Source: Hevea brasiliensis
Lineage: Eukaryota > Streptophyta > Magnoliopsida > Malpighiales > Euphorbiaceae
DNA: 64,000 bases
Direction of reading: 5' to 3'
Assembly: GCF_030052815.1 (NCBI RefSeq)
Contig: NC_079505.1
Location: forward strand, 78,686,351-78,750,350
Below, in pieces: positions 12,663 through 25,200 of this stretch (its first letter is position 1; every line of letters begins with the position of its first letter). The notes beneath the pieces are model-generated. The model made no database searches. It was not told where the DNA came from and worked only from the letters and a program-made list of their open reading frames with translations. The position numbers and the translations under genes were made by a program.

Positions 12663-13627
12663 ATGTAGTTACAATATTAAATTAATAATATATATTTATA
12701 TTATATATGTGTAAGTATTTCTATATTTCAATAAGATTATTAAAATCTAAAAAATAAAAATAATTTTTTAGTTTTAAAATCATTTTTCTGAGTACTTCAA
12801 ATATTAAAAAAAAAATTTATTTTTTATAAAACAAATAAGGTTTAAATAACTTTTAAAAATATTTTTTCTTTCAAAATATATAAAATTTTGTTTTATTCCC
12901 ATGATTGATAACTTTAAAAACTCAAAAGTCATGTTAAAATTTTCTGAGATAAGACCCCGCACAATTAAGATATTGGGATACAAAAAATAATAAAAGGAAA
13001 TCACAGAGTAAACTTTTAATTAGATATTTGCTTCCTTTTTAGTCTACACTCTAATTCTTAATTGAGTAATGCTAAATGGATCAAATTGATCCAGATCAAA
13101 TGGGGCATTATTGGAAGTAAAAAATTGTAATTTTCAATCTTATATTAATGCATTAAGAATGGATGAAAATTACAATCATAATCTTTATTATTATTTTCTT
13201 AAAAAGTGGTGTAATCCAATTTTTGGCGGTTGAGAATGAATAAATGTTAGTGTTGTCCAATAAAAAACATTTCTAGCAGCTAGCGTAGGGAACCTAGTGA
13301 ACCAACAGCTCTACACCAATATAACACACATCTCTATTTATTATTGATAAAATTTTAATTTGTTAACTAATTTATTTTTATTGGTATCAACAATTCTATT
13401 AATATAACATTTAAATTCAAATGTTTTTATTATAAAATATTGTTAAACAAAATTTAAATTTTAATTAAAAATTTTAAGTTATTTAAAATATTTATATATA
13501 TTACTAACTATAATATGTAAGTTATAATTTTCAAATAAATTTTTAATTTTATAATATAGTTAATATTTATTTAATATTATGTTAGTTAAAATTTTCTTTT
13601 TAACTTATTGGAAATCTTACTATCACA
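12663..13627. other. AT-rich spacer
   Basis: No gene or structured repeat recognised. The frame at 12804-13004 is low-complexity and unsupported. Confidence 0.5.
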
Positions 13628-14080
13628 TAAAACTCCCGTGGCTATGTTATATGGTAGTGAGTGTTGGGCACTGAAAGAATCGTATGCGTATAAGATAAGA
13701 GTTGCAGATATGAGAATGTTAAGGTAGATGAGTTGCCATACTAGACTGGATAAAGTACATAATGAGAGTATTAGAGAAAAGGTAGGAATTGTGTCAATTG
13801 AAGATAAGTTGAGAGAATGGAGATTGAGGTGGTTTGGTCATGTGAAGCATAGACATACGGAGGCTCTAGTTAGATAAGTAGAGCACATTATGTTAGAGGA
13901 TAGAAAGAAAAAAAAGGGATAGACCTAAATTGACTTGGAGGAGAGTAGTATAACATGACATAGAAGCATTACACATTTCTTAGGATTTAATCCAAAATCA
14001 TTCAGAGTGGAGAAAGTGAATCCATATAGCCGACCTCAAATTCTTGGAATAAAGGGTTAGTTGAGTTGAGTTGAGTTAAA
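13628..14080 (+). mobile_element. 5'-truncated RTE-type LINE, 3' end of reverse transcriptase ORF
   Basis: Conceptual translation on the plus strand gives the conserved C-terminus of plant LINE reverse transcriptase: VMLYGSECWALKE, then MRMLR, REKVGI, LRWFGHV and RDRPKLTW. At least three stops interrupt it. It ends in (TTGAG)3 at 14061-14075 after TCTTGGAATAAAGG. RTE-clade LINEs end in such short tandem repeats instead of poly-A, which supports RTE over L1. Only about 450 bases survive, as is typical of target-primed insertions that stop early. It cannot move on its own. Confidence 0.8.
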
Positions 14081-14689
14081 ATTTAGCTTGACTTCGGTTA
14101 AATCTTAAACTTTTAATCATATGTTTTAATTAATTTTTGATCTATTTGAATTTGAAAATCTTGATGAATACTATAAAATATATGTCATGTTACTTTTAAT
14201 TATTTGACATCAAAAGAAACGTATTCATTAACTTAAGGAATTTCTAGTAATTGATAGATTAGTTTTTTTTCTTTTTATATATGTATTTTTTTTTCTCTTT
14301 TAAATTTGATACTTTTATATGTGAGGAGTGAGAGAAGAATTTACAAATAGATATATAAATGACTCAATCACTTTTTAAAATTAAAAAAAAAAATAATGCA
14401 AAATGATTGATTTTTCTCCAAGCAATTTTTTGTTTTTTAAATTAAAAAAAGAATAAAATAGTTTGAAATGATTACTTTTGTCCTTGAACAATTAAAAATA
14501 TAAAACGAATCAAAACTATTGCATAGGAAATTTTAACATTTAAATATCACCCAATCAACTAGACATCTTTGCATTATTTTCTTTTTTTTTTTTATTGATA
14601 TTGAGCAATTGAATATTTATATGGTTGAATTCAAATATTATTTAATCTTTAGTTAAATAATATGAATCAATTATATATATAATTTTTAT

Positions 14690-15010
14690 ATAATTTAAGT
14701 ACTTACTCTAGTTGAATTATAATTAAGAAGTAATTAATAAAAGATCTAGTGCTATGTACTTATTATATAAAATAAGAATAGCATATTTAATTATAATATG
14801 TTTCAAAATTGATTTAAGTATCAATTGAATTATGAGGAGCAATTAATGAAAAATCAAGCACATATTATAATGTTATGTATTAATTATATGGAGTTAAGGT
14901 ATGCATACTAAATTTAATTGTAATATATTTAATAATTGATTTAAGTATACTAATTGAACTATAATGAGCAAATAATGAAAATTTTATACTTTTTCATTAT
15001 TTGCTCATTA
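14690..15010. repeat. Degenerate tandem repeat ending in a palindrome
   Basis: The phrase GATTTAAGTAT...AATTGAATTATGA...GAGCAATTAATGAAAA recurs with starts near 14695, 14811 and 14938, giving units of about 116-127 bases. The last unit runs into an inverted repeat: TAATGAGCAAATAATGAAAA (14962-14981) against its exact complement at 14991-15010, separated by about nine bases. Confidence 0.6.
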
Positions 15011-16230
15011 GTATATACAAAATATACTAATTGAACTAATTAATCACTAAATTCATATCACATACTTGTGTTTTTTTTAGTATTATATATATTGAATGTT
15101 ATATTTTTTATTAATATAATTTTTTTGGTGAAGTGATTATTTTATAAAAAATAAACATCAATTTATATAAATATGTACAACAAGAATATAAAAATTGTGT
15201 AATGTTATAATTTATCATGAAATAAAATAAATATGTTAATCTAACATTTTACATAAAATAATTATTTTACAGAATATTATGCTTTTTTAATTAAATATAT
15301 AAATTTTGTAAATTTTTTTTGTAATGCCCTGATTTTTTTATATACAAACATAATTCTTTTTATAAATATTGAATTTTGATTATAATTTTATATTTTGAAT
15401 TTTTTTTAAAATTTAGTATAATTACTAATCATGTTATTATTAATATTATTATTTTAAATAATTTGTTAAGTAAGAGTTAATTGTAAATAATAATAACATT
15501 TTAATACTATCTTAATTAGAAATTTGATAAAGATATTTTAATTATATATATATATATATATATATGATGAAGTGACAACTACTCCTTGAGCATTGTGATG
15601 GCAGTGGTTTTATATGTATGTTTTTTTTATAAATGTATTAGTGAATACTCCAATTTTCAACTACTTAAAATTAAAATTTATTTTCTGATATAAAACATAC
15701 ATATTTTATTATTGCAATGGCTTCAATTTTATAATTAAGATTCTGTTTGTTTTTTAAAGATATTTTTTATATTTTTTAATGTTTAAAATACTCAAGAAAA
15801 TAAATCAATAAAAAATATTTTTTTAATTAAGAAAATTATTTTTTAATGTAAAAATAAGTGTGATCAAATAATAAAAAAAAATTTAATAAAAAATATATTT
15901 TTTTCATAAAAACATTTTCCATATTCGCCTAAGAAAAACATCATTAATATTCACAACTTTTGAAGTTGTCCATGGAATTTGCTATATTCACAGGGGAAAA
16001 AAAATTAAATACAATCGATAATTCCAAGAAAAAAAAAAAATAGAATACAATCGAGAATGAAAAATACATTTTCGCTTTACAAACTCAACTCAGCAGTTTC
16101 TTGTTCAATCAGTGGAATAACTTTGCCCACAATCCCTCAAGGAAGCCAATGATAATAATAAAGACGAGAAAATACAAATAGCACCCAACGTAGCAAAAAT
16201 CCATAGTCACAAGCACGCCTAATAAACATC
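15011..16230. other. AT-rich spacer and 3' flank of importin-9
   Basis: Contains a (TA)n run at about 15543-15565 and otherwise no feature I can support. The 3' UTR and poly-A site of the importin-9 transcript should lie within roughly 15960-16230 on the minus strand, but I cannot fix the end. Confidence 0.45.
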
Positions 16231-19200
16231 TCAACGTTCTAGTACTGTCCGAATGGCATCTTGTTGAGCCTGTGTTAAACCCTGAAATTCCAAATCAAAG
16301 AAACAAACTATAATTCATTTCATTATCATAAACTGAGATTACTATAGAAATATGTGGTGAAACCCAGCAATAGTCTAGGGTAATAAGCTTGCATATACAT
16401 AGACAATAGCTTACAGTAATTACAGGACAATCCCCATGCATACCTTACAAAAAAAGAAGGGCCTGGACTATTACTCTATTAATTACCAAACTGATATTCT
16501 CTTTAATTATTGAATTGAAATACTTAAGACTGGGAATGCAAGTTCACCTGGCAAAGATGATCAAACAGCCCTCTGTTGCTGTGAGAGAACTTAACAAAGA
16601 ACTCTGCTAGATAACTTGCCAAATTAATCTGTAATGCATATTCAAGGAATTAAAGACATATAGATTACTATATATATTTATTAGGTAAATATATTGCATG
16701 AAAAACCACCTCATTCAGTGGATCAGCAACATGGAATAAGTCATCATCATCCCCATCCTCTTCATTCTTGAAATTTATGTATCACAATAGTTTGTTAGCG
16801 TTGTGAGAGGCAGGAAAAGTATGAAATACAAGAGGGGGAAGGGGAGGGGAATTTTGTGTCAACCAACCTCGTTAAAAGCTTTTGCCATTGCTTCAAGTTG
16901 ATCATATGTGGTTCTGCCACATGATGTACGGGCAGCAGAGAACAAATTTTTATCAGATTCCACATCTCCTTCCTGAATTTCTTCCCAGTCACTCTCCTGC
17001 AAATAACAGTTGGTTCAAAGCTATTCCATTTTCTGTAGCTATGCCGATATGAAAGGAATCTGCCAAGGAAGCCTACCACATCATCACCAACAGTCACTTG
17101 CTCTTGGATTTCAATCAATGCATCAGCCAATAAAGCCAGTATCTGCAAACACATGAGAAAAGAGAAGACCTTTTCATTTTTTATCTCCAAATAACTCAGA
17201 TGCGAAATATGAATAATTTGGAAAGAAACAAAACCTTGTTAAAACACAAGCTGTAAGAACTCAGGCACAAAATGTGAAGAACCATGAAACTATTCTGGAA
17301 GCAACAACCATATTTGCAATACATGGTAACTGGGAGACAGAATGAAGCAATTACTTCTGCCTTTAATTTTAAAAGTTTGTCTTATTTCGGGAGATTACCC
17401 ATCTAGTTCAATTAGCAAAAAGCATACACTAGCCAATTTGGCCTTGCAGAATGTTTTGTCTACCAACATTTACCACAAGATAACCTCTGCTCAGTGACAA
17501 CTCATCCACCTAAAAGATTCAAGACTGAATTTAGTCTAGATTCTAGAAGTACCTTTTCAGGAAGTGGCACAACAGTCCACTGATCCGGAGCTAATTTAGC
17601 TTTTGAGCGAGTAGTTATCCCTGCATTAGACTACATGAAAAGGAGTAAATTCTCGAACAAATGAAGAACATCCTACATATGATTATTTTAAGTAAATGAT
17701 CAACACAAACCTTCAGCAAATGACCCTGTACATTAACTTTCCCTAGTTCAGCATGTCTCGTGGATAGCAGCAAGGACAAAGCAGTGGTTGAAACCTTAAT
17801 TTGATAAGCCCCTTGTATCTCCCCTGAGCTCAATAAGGATTTTGAGATAAATAAGTTGGAGCTAACAATTGACTGCTTGGTGAACAGTGATTGTAGGATA
17901 ACAAAACAGAATGAGATTAATAAAGAAGAAAGAAGAAAAAGTGGGCACTGAGAGAAAAAGTGGGCACTGAGACACTGCTTATAAGATCTTTAGCAAATCA
18001 CTATAACAGCAAAATATTTGATCCCTACTACAAGGTAAAACCAGAGTGAACTAAGATAAGGAGATGCTGACGAAAATGTTGGATCACTATGTATAACAAA
18101 ATATGAGAAAAAATAACAGAATGTTAAGAATTCATCAATTGTCATCCATGCAAAATAACATCACTGCAATAGTCTTCACAAAAGGAAATTTTGAATTCCG
18201 GCAAAGGCAGCTATGGCCAGTGCCAGTTCTTGGTATAGGGTGTGTTAAAACAACACAAATATTCTATATGAGGAAACAAAGGAACTTCGTATATAGAGCA
18301 TCACAAGGCGACAACAAGAAGCATAATATTGCCAACTTGGTTGAGCAAGAGTATGCTAGAAAGATACTGACCTTGTTGTTTAGTCCATTCTGACATTACA
18401 TAAACAAAGGAATTTTCATAGCCTGCAGCAGGGATACTGATCAGCATATCTATGAACTGTTCAACATTAGGGGCACTCATATGGACCTGCATTTTCAAGA
18501 ATTGGAGATCAATCCATGAAAACCACAAACAATGAAAGCTTATAACCCAGAGCTGAAAGAAGGAAACGAAAAAGTGAAATAGGTAAATTTCACAAGCAAC
18601 TCTCAAGTTTCAAGCATGACAAGTACAAAGTGTAGGCCAGAAAAGGCCGTAGAATGCCATTTTTATGCAGTAAAAACAATGTCAATTCAGTTGGGAAAAA
18701 GATCCAAACAGCTAGAGATGTCTGCTATTTAAATAGCCAGTTAGAAATTTTCACACCAAAAATAAATTCAGTCTCTAGCTTCATCAATTAATGCACAAGA
18801 AGACCACACTAGTAAAATGAGTTGCAATTTGAAAAAAAGATGATTTAACACTATCATCCAGCATTGCTCCACTTGACAAAAACAGTTGACAGTAGAAGTT
18901 TTTAAGTTCACCGGAAATGAAGCAAAGAACATTGAAGTTTGTGGCGGGTCTAGAAATATTTTTTCTGTAATCAACATATAAAATAAATAATAAAAAATAC
19001 TAATAAAAAATATCAAAAATACAATATTAATATCTTACAATTGAACTCGACCACTCTTAATACACTAAAACTATAAAGAATTACATTATTATCAATGTTA
19101 TCAAATACATCTCTCTATAAACAAGTAACTAAACAATTATTCATCAACCGATATCATGAACTTTTAACAAAAAATGGTTTAAATAAATTTATGAGGGTTC

Positions 19201-22200
19201 ACTTTATATATATAATAAAAAGACGGGTCAATGAGCCCTCATTTAGTGTGGTGCATCTGCCAATGGTTGAAGTACAAGTACCAATCTAGCAAAAATAAGT
19301 AACAAGGAGCTTCTCAATCCCGCTATTTGAGCTGTTTGCATTCGCCTAGCAAGAGCAGCAACAAGATCTTGGACATGCTGCGCCATTTGCAATGGCAAAT
19401 GTAACATGAGTTGCAAAATGTATCGTCCAACAAAAAGAGATCCAGAGCTTTCCAGATCAGGGTCAAGAAGCCTGCATTTACCAGAATTTGGTATCAAGAA
19501 ACTACAATCTAAAATAACTTGTCAGTAAAAATTTTGCAAGATTTCCCACAATATGTCACTTGCAATATAATGTTTTAAATGGGGCATTATCACAAACCAT
19601 TTAGTCCCAATTATCATGTAAAATTGTACATGCATTATGCCGAATAGCATAAAAAAACAAATCAATGTCTCTCAACTAGCTGGCTAGATATACCAGCGTC
19701 TGACAAAAAGGTGAAGAAATGCTCTGTATAAAGGAGAAAACACCTTCCACATTTACCAAATAAGAAAAGCCAGAAGTCAAATCACCATCTTTATGCCAGT
19801 AACTTGTGCTTCAATTCACATTTCATAATTTCAGAAGAAACAACCAATATTTTTCAATTGTTTAATATGATGCATATGAATATATTCAAAGCTGGAGTGC
19901 ATTATTTTAATCAGCAAGAATGGTTTTAGGAAAATTATGGCAGTGAATAATTTAAATAAAATGCCAAGCATCACTATGACCTCTAGATACTGTAAACAAA
20001 CTCCAAGAATCCTAGCCCTTCCCATTCTTGACAAGGACCAAAGCACTGAAGTCTGGATGCCAGAAAAAAATATTTAAAGAATAGGTAAATAACCAACCTT
20101 GAAGCTGCATCAAGCAAACTTCTCATTGTGAATCCAGAATCAGCAGCCCAAGCAAGCATTTCTTGCCTTCCACTAGATACAAAAGCAGCCAAACATTCTG
20201 TGGCATTCTGATCAATGATGTAACAGTAAGACAAACAAGTCATTTATCTACTGAACATATGCAAAACTAAAGCATAACTAAGAAATATAAATAACCTGCA
20301 TTTCACTGTGATCTTGACTTTGAAGGACTATCCGTATAACAGCATCAAAACAAACATCATATACAGCTTTTATTACGTCATTTGGAGCATTCTGTACAAT
20401 GCTATCATAAACTGTAATTAGCAAAGCAGGTACCACAATTATGGTGTTGCTTATAGTTGGTTAAGAAAATCAATACAAAACCAAAAACAAGAAAACCTTT
20501 TTGTGATCACTTGCCTTTAATAGCATAGTTACCAGATCCAAGGATCCAGCTACAAGTCCATCAGGCTGTTGGTGTGGCTGATAATTACCAACAACATTCA
20601 TCAGAATCAATCCCTTAAATCATTATTGAGAAACTGAAACAAAATTTACTTAAACATAATTCTCATGCCCATACTTTATTTAAGATTGGCCCAATATGTG
20701 GCAAAATTCGAGAAACCAATGGACGAAAACAGCCAGGAGCATTTTTTATTGCCTGGAGGATATTTTCAAGAGAAAATAATAAGATAAACGAATAATATAC
20801 AATCAAATTGCAAAAAATCATCAAATTTAAGGGAATGTGTCATGTGTGCGTGCATGTCATAGATATGACCAATCCAGAAAAGTTGTCTTTTTCTTCAACT
20901 GCTTCTAACAACTTTTGAGGATATTAAATATGAGGAGACAGGCCCAACATTGCCATAAATTCTTTGGATTCAAATCACATTGAATAGGAATATTGATTAT
21001 ATAAGTCAGAACAACAACAAAGAGTGGGAAGAAACTAAATAAGAGGACAAATTTGCAACATTAAACAATGCATCCCACATCGGTAAGCAAGTGAAAGTCT
21101 TGGGTGTTGTATATAGTTTGCATCCCTTCCCTTATAAGCTGACTTTTAAGGTGGAGTGAGACAAGTTCAGGTCATTTGATATTAAAGCCCCATCTTGTCT
21201 GGTTGATGCGCCATGATCCCAGTTCTCTATATGAGAACATACATTCTAAGGGGGTCGGGAATGATACTTCCTACATCGGTTAGCAAGGGAAGTCTTAGGG
21301 GTTTGCAGCCTTTCCCATACAAGCTGGCTTTTAAGGTGAAGTTAGGCAGGTTCATATAATTAAATTAGGTGCAACTAGTAGCAAGAAAATAAGACCAGCT
21401 TTATGTTTGCACAGATGAAATTGTATACACATGCATACCCCCACCTCTCTTCCCCCACAACACAAATATGATATGGAAGAATTTTAGCACTGTGTATGAA
21501 TAATTGTTACAAAAGAATAGGGAAAATCACAAAATATTCCTCTATGTTGATGTTTGCTGTGAGTTGTATGTCAAGACAACCGCACCAGCCACTGTCCTAA
21601 TTTCTTGTCCCTGCACTTTCTAGATCCTACTATTTTCAGGATTTTGTACCAACAATAATAGAACTAAACACATCATTTCTTAATTATTGAAACAAAAGAG
21701 CCTCAAAAATTTATAAACAAGTTGAACTGGAAAACAATGAACCGATGAAACTAGGTCTGATTAGCTGAAAATGGCTTGCCAGTGAAAGCCATTTTCTGTA
21801 CAAACATTATGTGATTAAACTCGGTTTGCTTAGCTGAAAATGGCTTGCCAGTGAAAATCATTCTGTACAAAACATTTTGTGAAGAAATGAATACATTTAT
21901 TGTTTGGTTGTAACACTAAATCAATTATAAATTTTTTCTCAGAATTTGAAATACATATATTGGTAAAAGTAATTTTTCATTAAATGAGTTAAACAATGAG
22001 AACAGTTGATTTGCTCCAATAAGAACTCTATGTTTGGATACTTCATTTTAATCAACTTCTGTAAAAGAGAAAAGTATACACACAAATTAAAATTAAAAAA
22101 AGGAACAAGAAGAAAGTTCCAGCAGCCAAAAGTGATCCAGTACAACACAAAAGATATCAGCAACAGACTAATAAATATGTGCATATTTGCTTCTTCTGTG

Positions 22201-25200
22201 AATTACATCCTTTCTTAGCTTTAAAAATTCCGAAAAAATTACTGTGTCTTGAAACAATAAATCATTTTCCTTATCAACAGTTTAGTTTTCCCCTTTCCAT
22301 TTATATACTACACACCCCAAACACTGGAAAATGTGGAAAATTTTTCCACAAAATTATTTGCAAAAAAAAAAAAAAAAAGCCTTGATCTTAGTTCCAGTTT
22401 CATAGCTGAAATTCAAACATGAACTCAGCAGTTTTTGTTTAGAAACTTCTGGTGGCACTTTCATTAATGTTTGCAAGGTTAATTGATAGTGCATCAGCAA
22501 CTCTAATTATATACAAGATCAAGATCAATAATTAAACAAATAATGAAACACCAACAGTCATTGCCATAAGCAGTATGTAACATTACTCTCCACCTCTCTC
22601 TCTCTCTCTCTCTCCAGCACTCCCCACCACCACACACACCCCCCCCCCCCAAAAAAAAAAAAAAAGAAAAAAAAAGTCCTAACTAGGGGTGAGCATTCGG
22701 TTCAAACCGAATCGAATCGAATCAAATTATAAAAACCAAATTACATATTTTAGAAACCGAACTGAACCGCTCTATTTCGGTTTGATTCGCTTCAAACCGA
22801 TCGGTTTTGATTTTTTATTATTTTTTAATTTAGACTTGATTTTCAAGTTATTTGGTCTGATTTTAACCTTGGTTTGAACCTAATAACCATTAATCAATAA
22901 AATTAAACAATTTATTTATACAAAATTACATATAATTCATAAATTCTACATAAAAATAAATTAATTCAAAAGTCAATAAAACTATTCGGTTCAGTTGGGT
23001 TTAACCGATTTTTTTCGATTCAAAACCGAACCGAACCAAAATAACAGAAATTTTTATAATATAAAACCAAACCGAATTATCTTAAAAACCGAACCGAATT
23101 ACTGAATTAAGGCGGTTCGGTTCGGTTTATTCGGTTTGAACCGAATAATACTCACCCCTAGTCCCAACTAATTTACTCCCAAAATGTAACAACCACCTCA
23201 TAATTTCAGAACAGGCTCAGAATACATATCGCATCAATATCACAAAAAGTACTTAAGAATTCACCACCCGCTTTAAGGCATGTTCTGTCTTTACATTTGA
23301 ATATTAATTCAATTCCAATGACATACGATAAACATAAGCATAAAATTTCACACAACCACCAAAGAAAATAATACAATATACAAAAATATGACCCATTTAA
23401 CTTATTGCAATCCAATCACCAATCCTATCCATCCAATATGAATAGATGGTCCCTAAAATTGAAAGCAAAGAAATTATTACAGGAAGAAATAGAAAGCAGA
23501 TACAGACAAGGGTATGTGTTACCTCCAGAACCTCAATGGCATCAATACTAATAAAGGGATCAGAAATATGAACTGCCCATGTATGAAGGATTACAGGAGA
23601 GATAATGGACTCAACCACTACTGATGCTTCATGAGCTACAATCAGCAAATACAAACAGTGAGTCAGGCAACAAAAAAAAATGAAGATACCATAGAAGTAT
23701 GGTTCACATTTATATCCATGCCCACCTGCCTTAATTGCTGCCTGCAGTGTTTCAAGTACTAGGTGCAAAGTTTCTTCAGATGCCTGTGAAGCAGAATTAT
23801 AGAGCAACTTATAAAAGTGAGTATAAAAACTATAATTTCAGCAACATATTTGCAAATCACTACCTGATGAAGAAGATCTGTAAGCGAAGTAAATAAACTC
23901 ATCATATGAGGCTGAATAATTCCTTTGTTAGCTTCAGGTAGGAGTTGGGAAAGTGCCCGGCAAGCACCTACTTTCACAGGTGGGGGCCTGCTAAGATAAC
24001 AAATGTCAAAAGATTCATATCAATCTTTATTGTAAAGGTAAATATCACAATATCATTAGGTTCACTAACACATCCATGCCAACTGCCTGGATTGCAGCAG
24101 AGAGATAATGCTCAAGAACTCCATGGCTGATCTGTACAATAGTGACATTCAGTTACAATTTTTTTCAACATACTTTGATGTTAGAGAAAGATAAATATAG
24201 CAGTAATTACCACAGTGGAGAACTTAGCAACTGAGGTGAAAATACGAGCATAAAGAAAGGGATATTCATGCACCCCTGCACAACATAACAATAGAACCAA
24301 TTATTGTCTACCTATTAATATCAAAGTTACTATTCCCAAAAGGAAAATAGTGGAAAAAAAGAAGAGAAATAGAGAAGCACTTGTTCCAATGTCTTCAGTA
24401 ATCATTTGCTCTACAAGGTTTCCTAAGCTAATATTTGTCAGACCTGAAGCCTATAAAGAAAAGTTGAACACTTAGGGAACAGCATCTCATATTACACACA
24501 AAGAAAAAACAGCCATGTTAGAACCCAACAACTAGAGAAATAATGTCAAAAATACAAACCTCTGCTTCAAGCAATTGTTCTGACAGAGAAGCCAAAGCAA
24601 AGAGTGTAGACTCCCTCATCTGCCAGATGTTACCAAGCAAAAGTGAATTAAGATGACTACAAAAAATTAAAAAAGAACAACATAATATAACTTTTTCCAT
24701 CAGAACTCTGTAATTGAAGTTCTGCATCAAGGCACAAACAATTTCTCCAAGCTGTTAATAAAAATCACGTAAAAATAAATAATTAATTATTAAAACCCAC
24801 AGAAATCCTTTGAGTGTAAGATAAAACCATAACTGGAATGCGTAAAATAGAGAAACACTACACAGTTACGCCATTAACAAAAAAAATTGAGAGAGAGAGA
24901 GAGGTTGTTAAGAGTTCAGTAGGATGCTTTGATAGTTTATTTGGAGATTGAGAAAACATTCACCACAAGAGACAACTTCACATAATACAGCAACTTTCAG
25001 AATAGTCATGGTAATGACTAGAAGCTAATGAGGATGCTCATGCAGTCTCGCCAATATAAGAGCAATGAGCTATAAATTTAAAGTACAGTTTGACCAAAGC
25101 TTATGACCAAGGACTAGCAAAGTATGAAAGACTTCCTTTTGAAAGCCATAAGTGCAGTAGCTAAATGACTGCTGCTGCTGCAATGTCCTTATTGGAGAAA

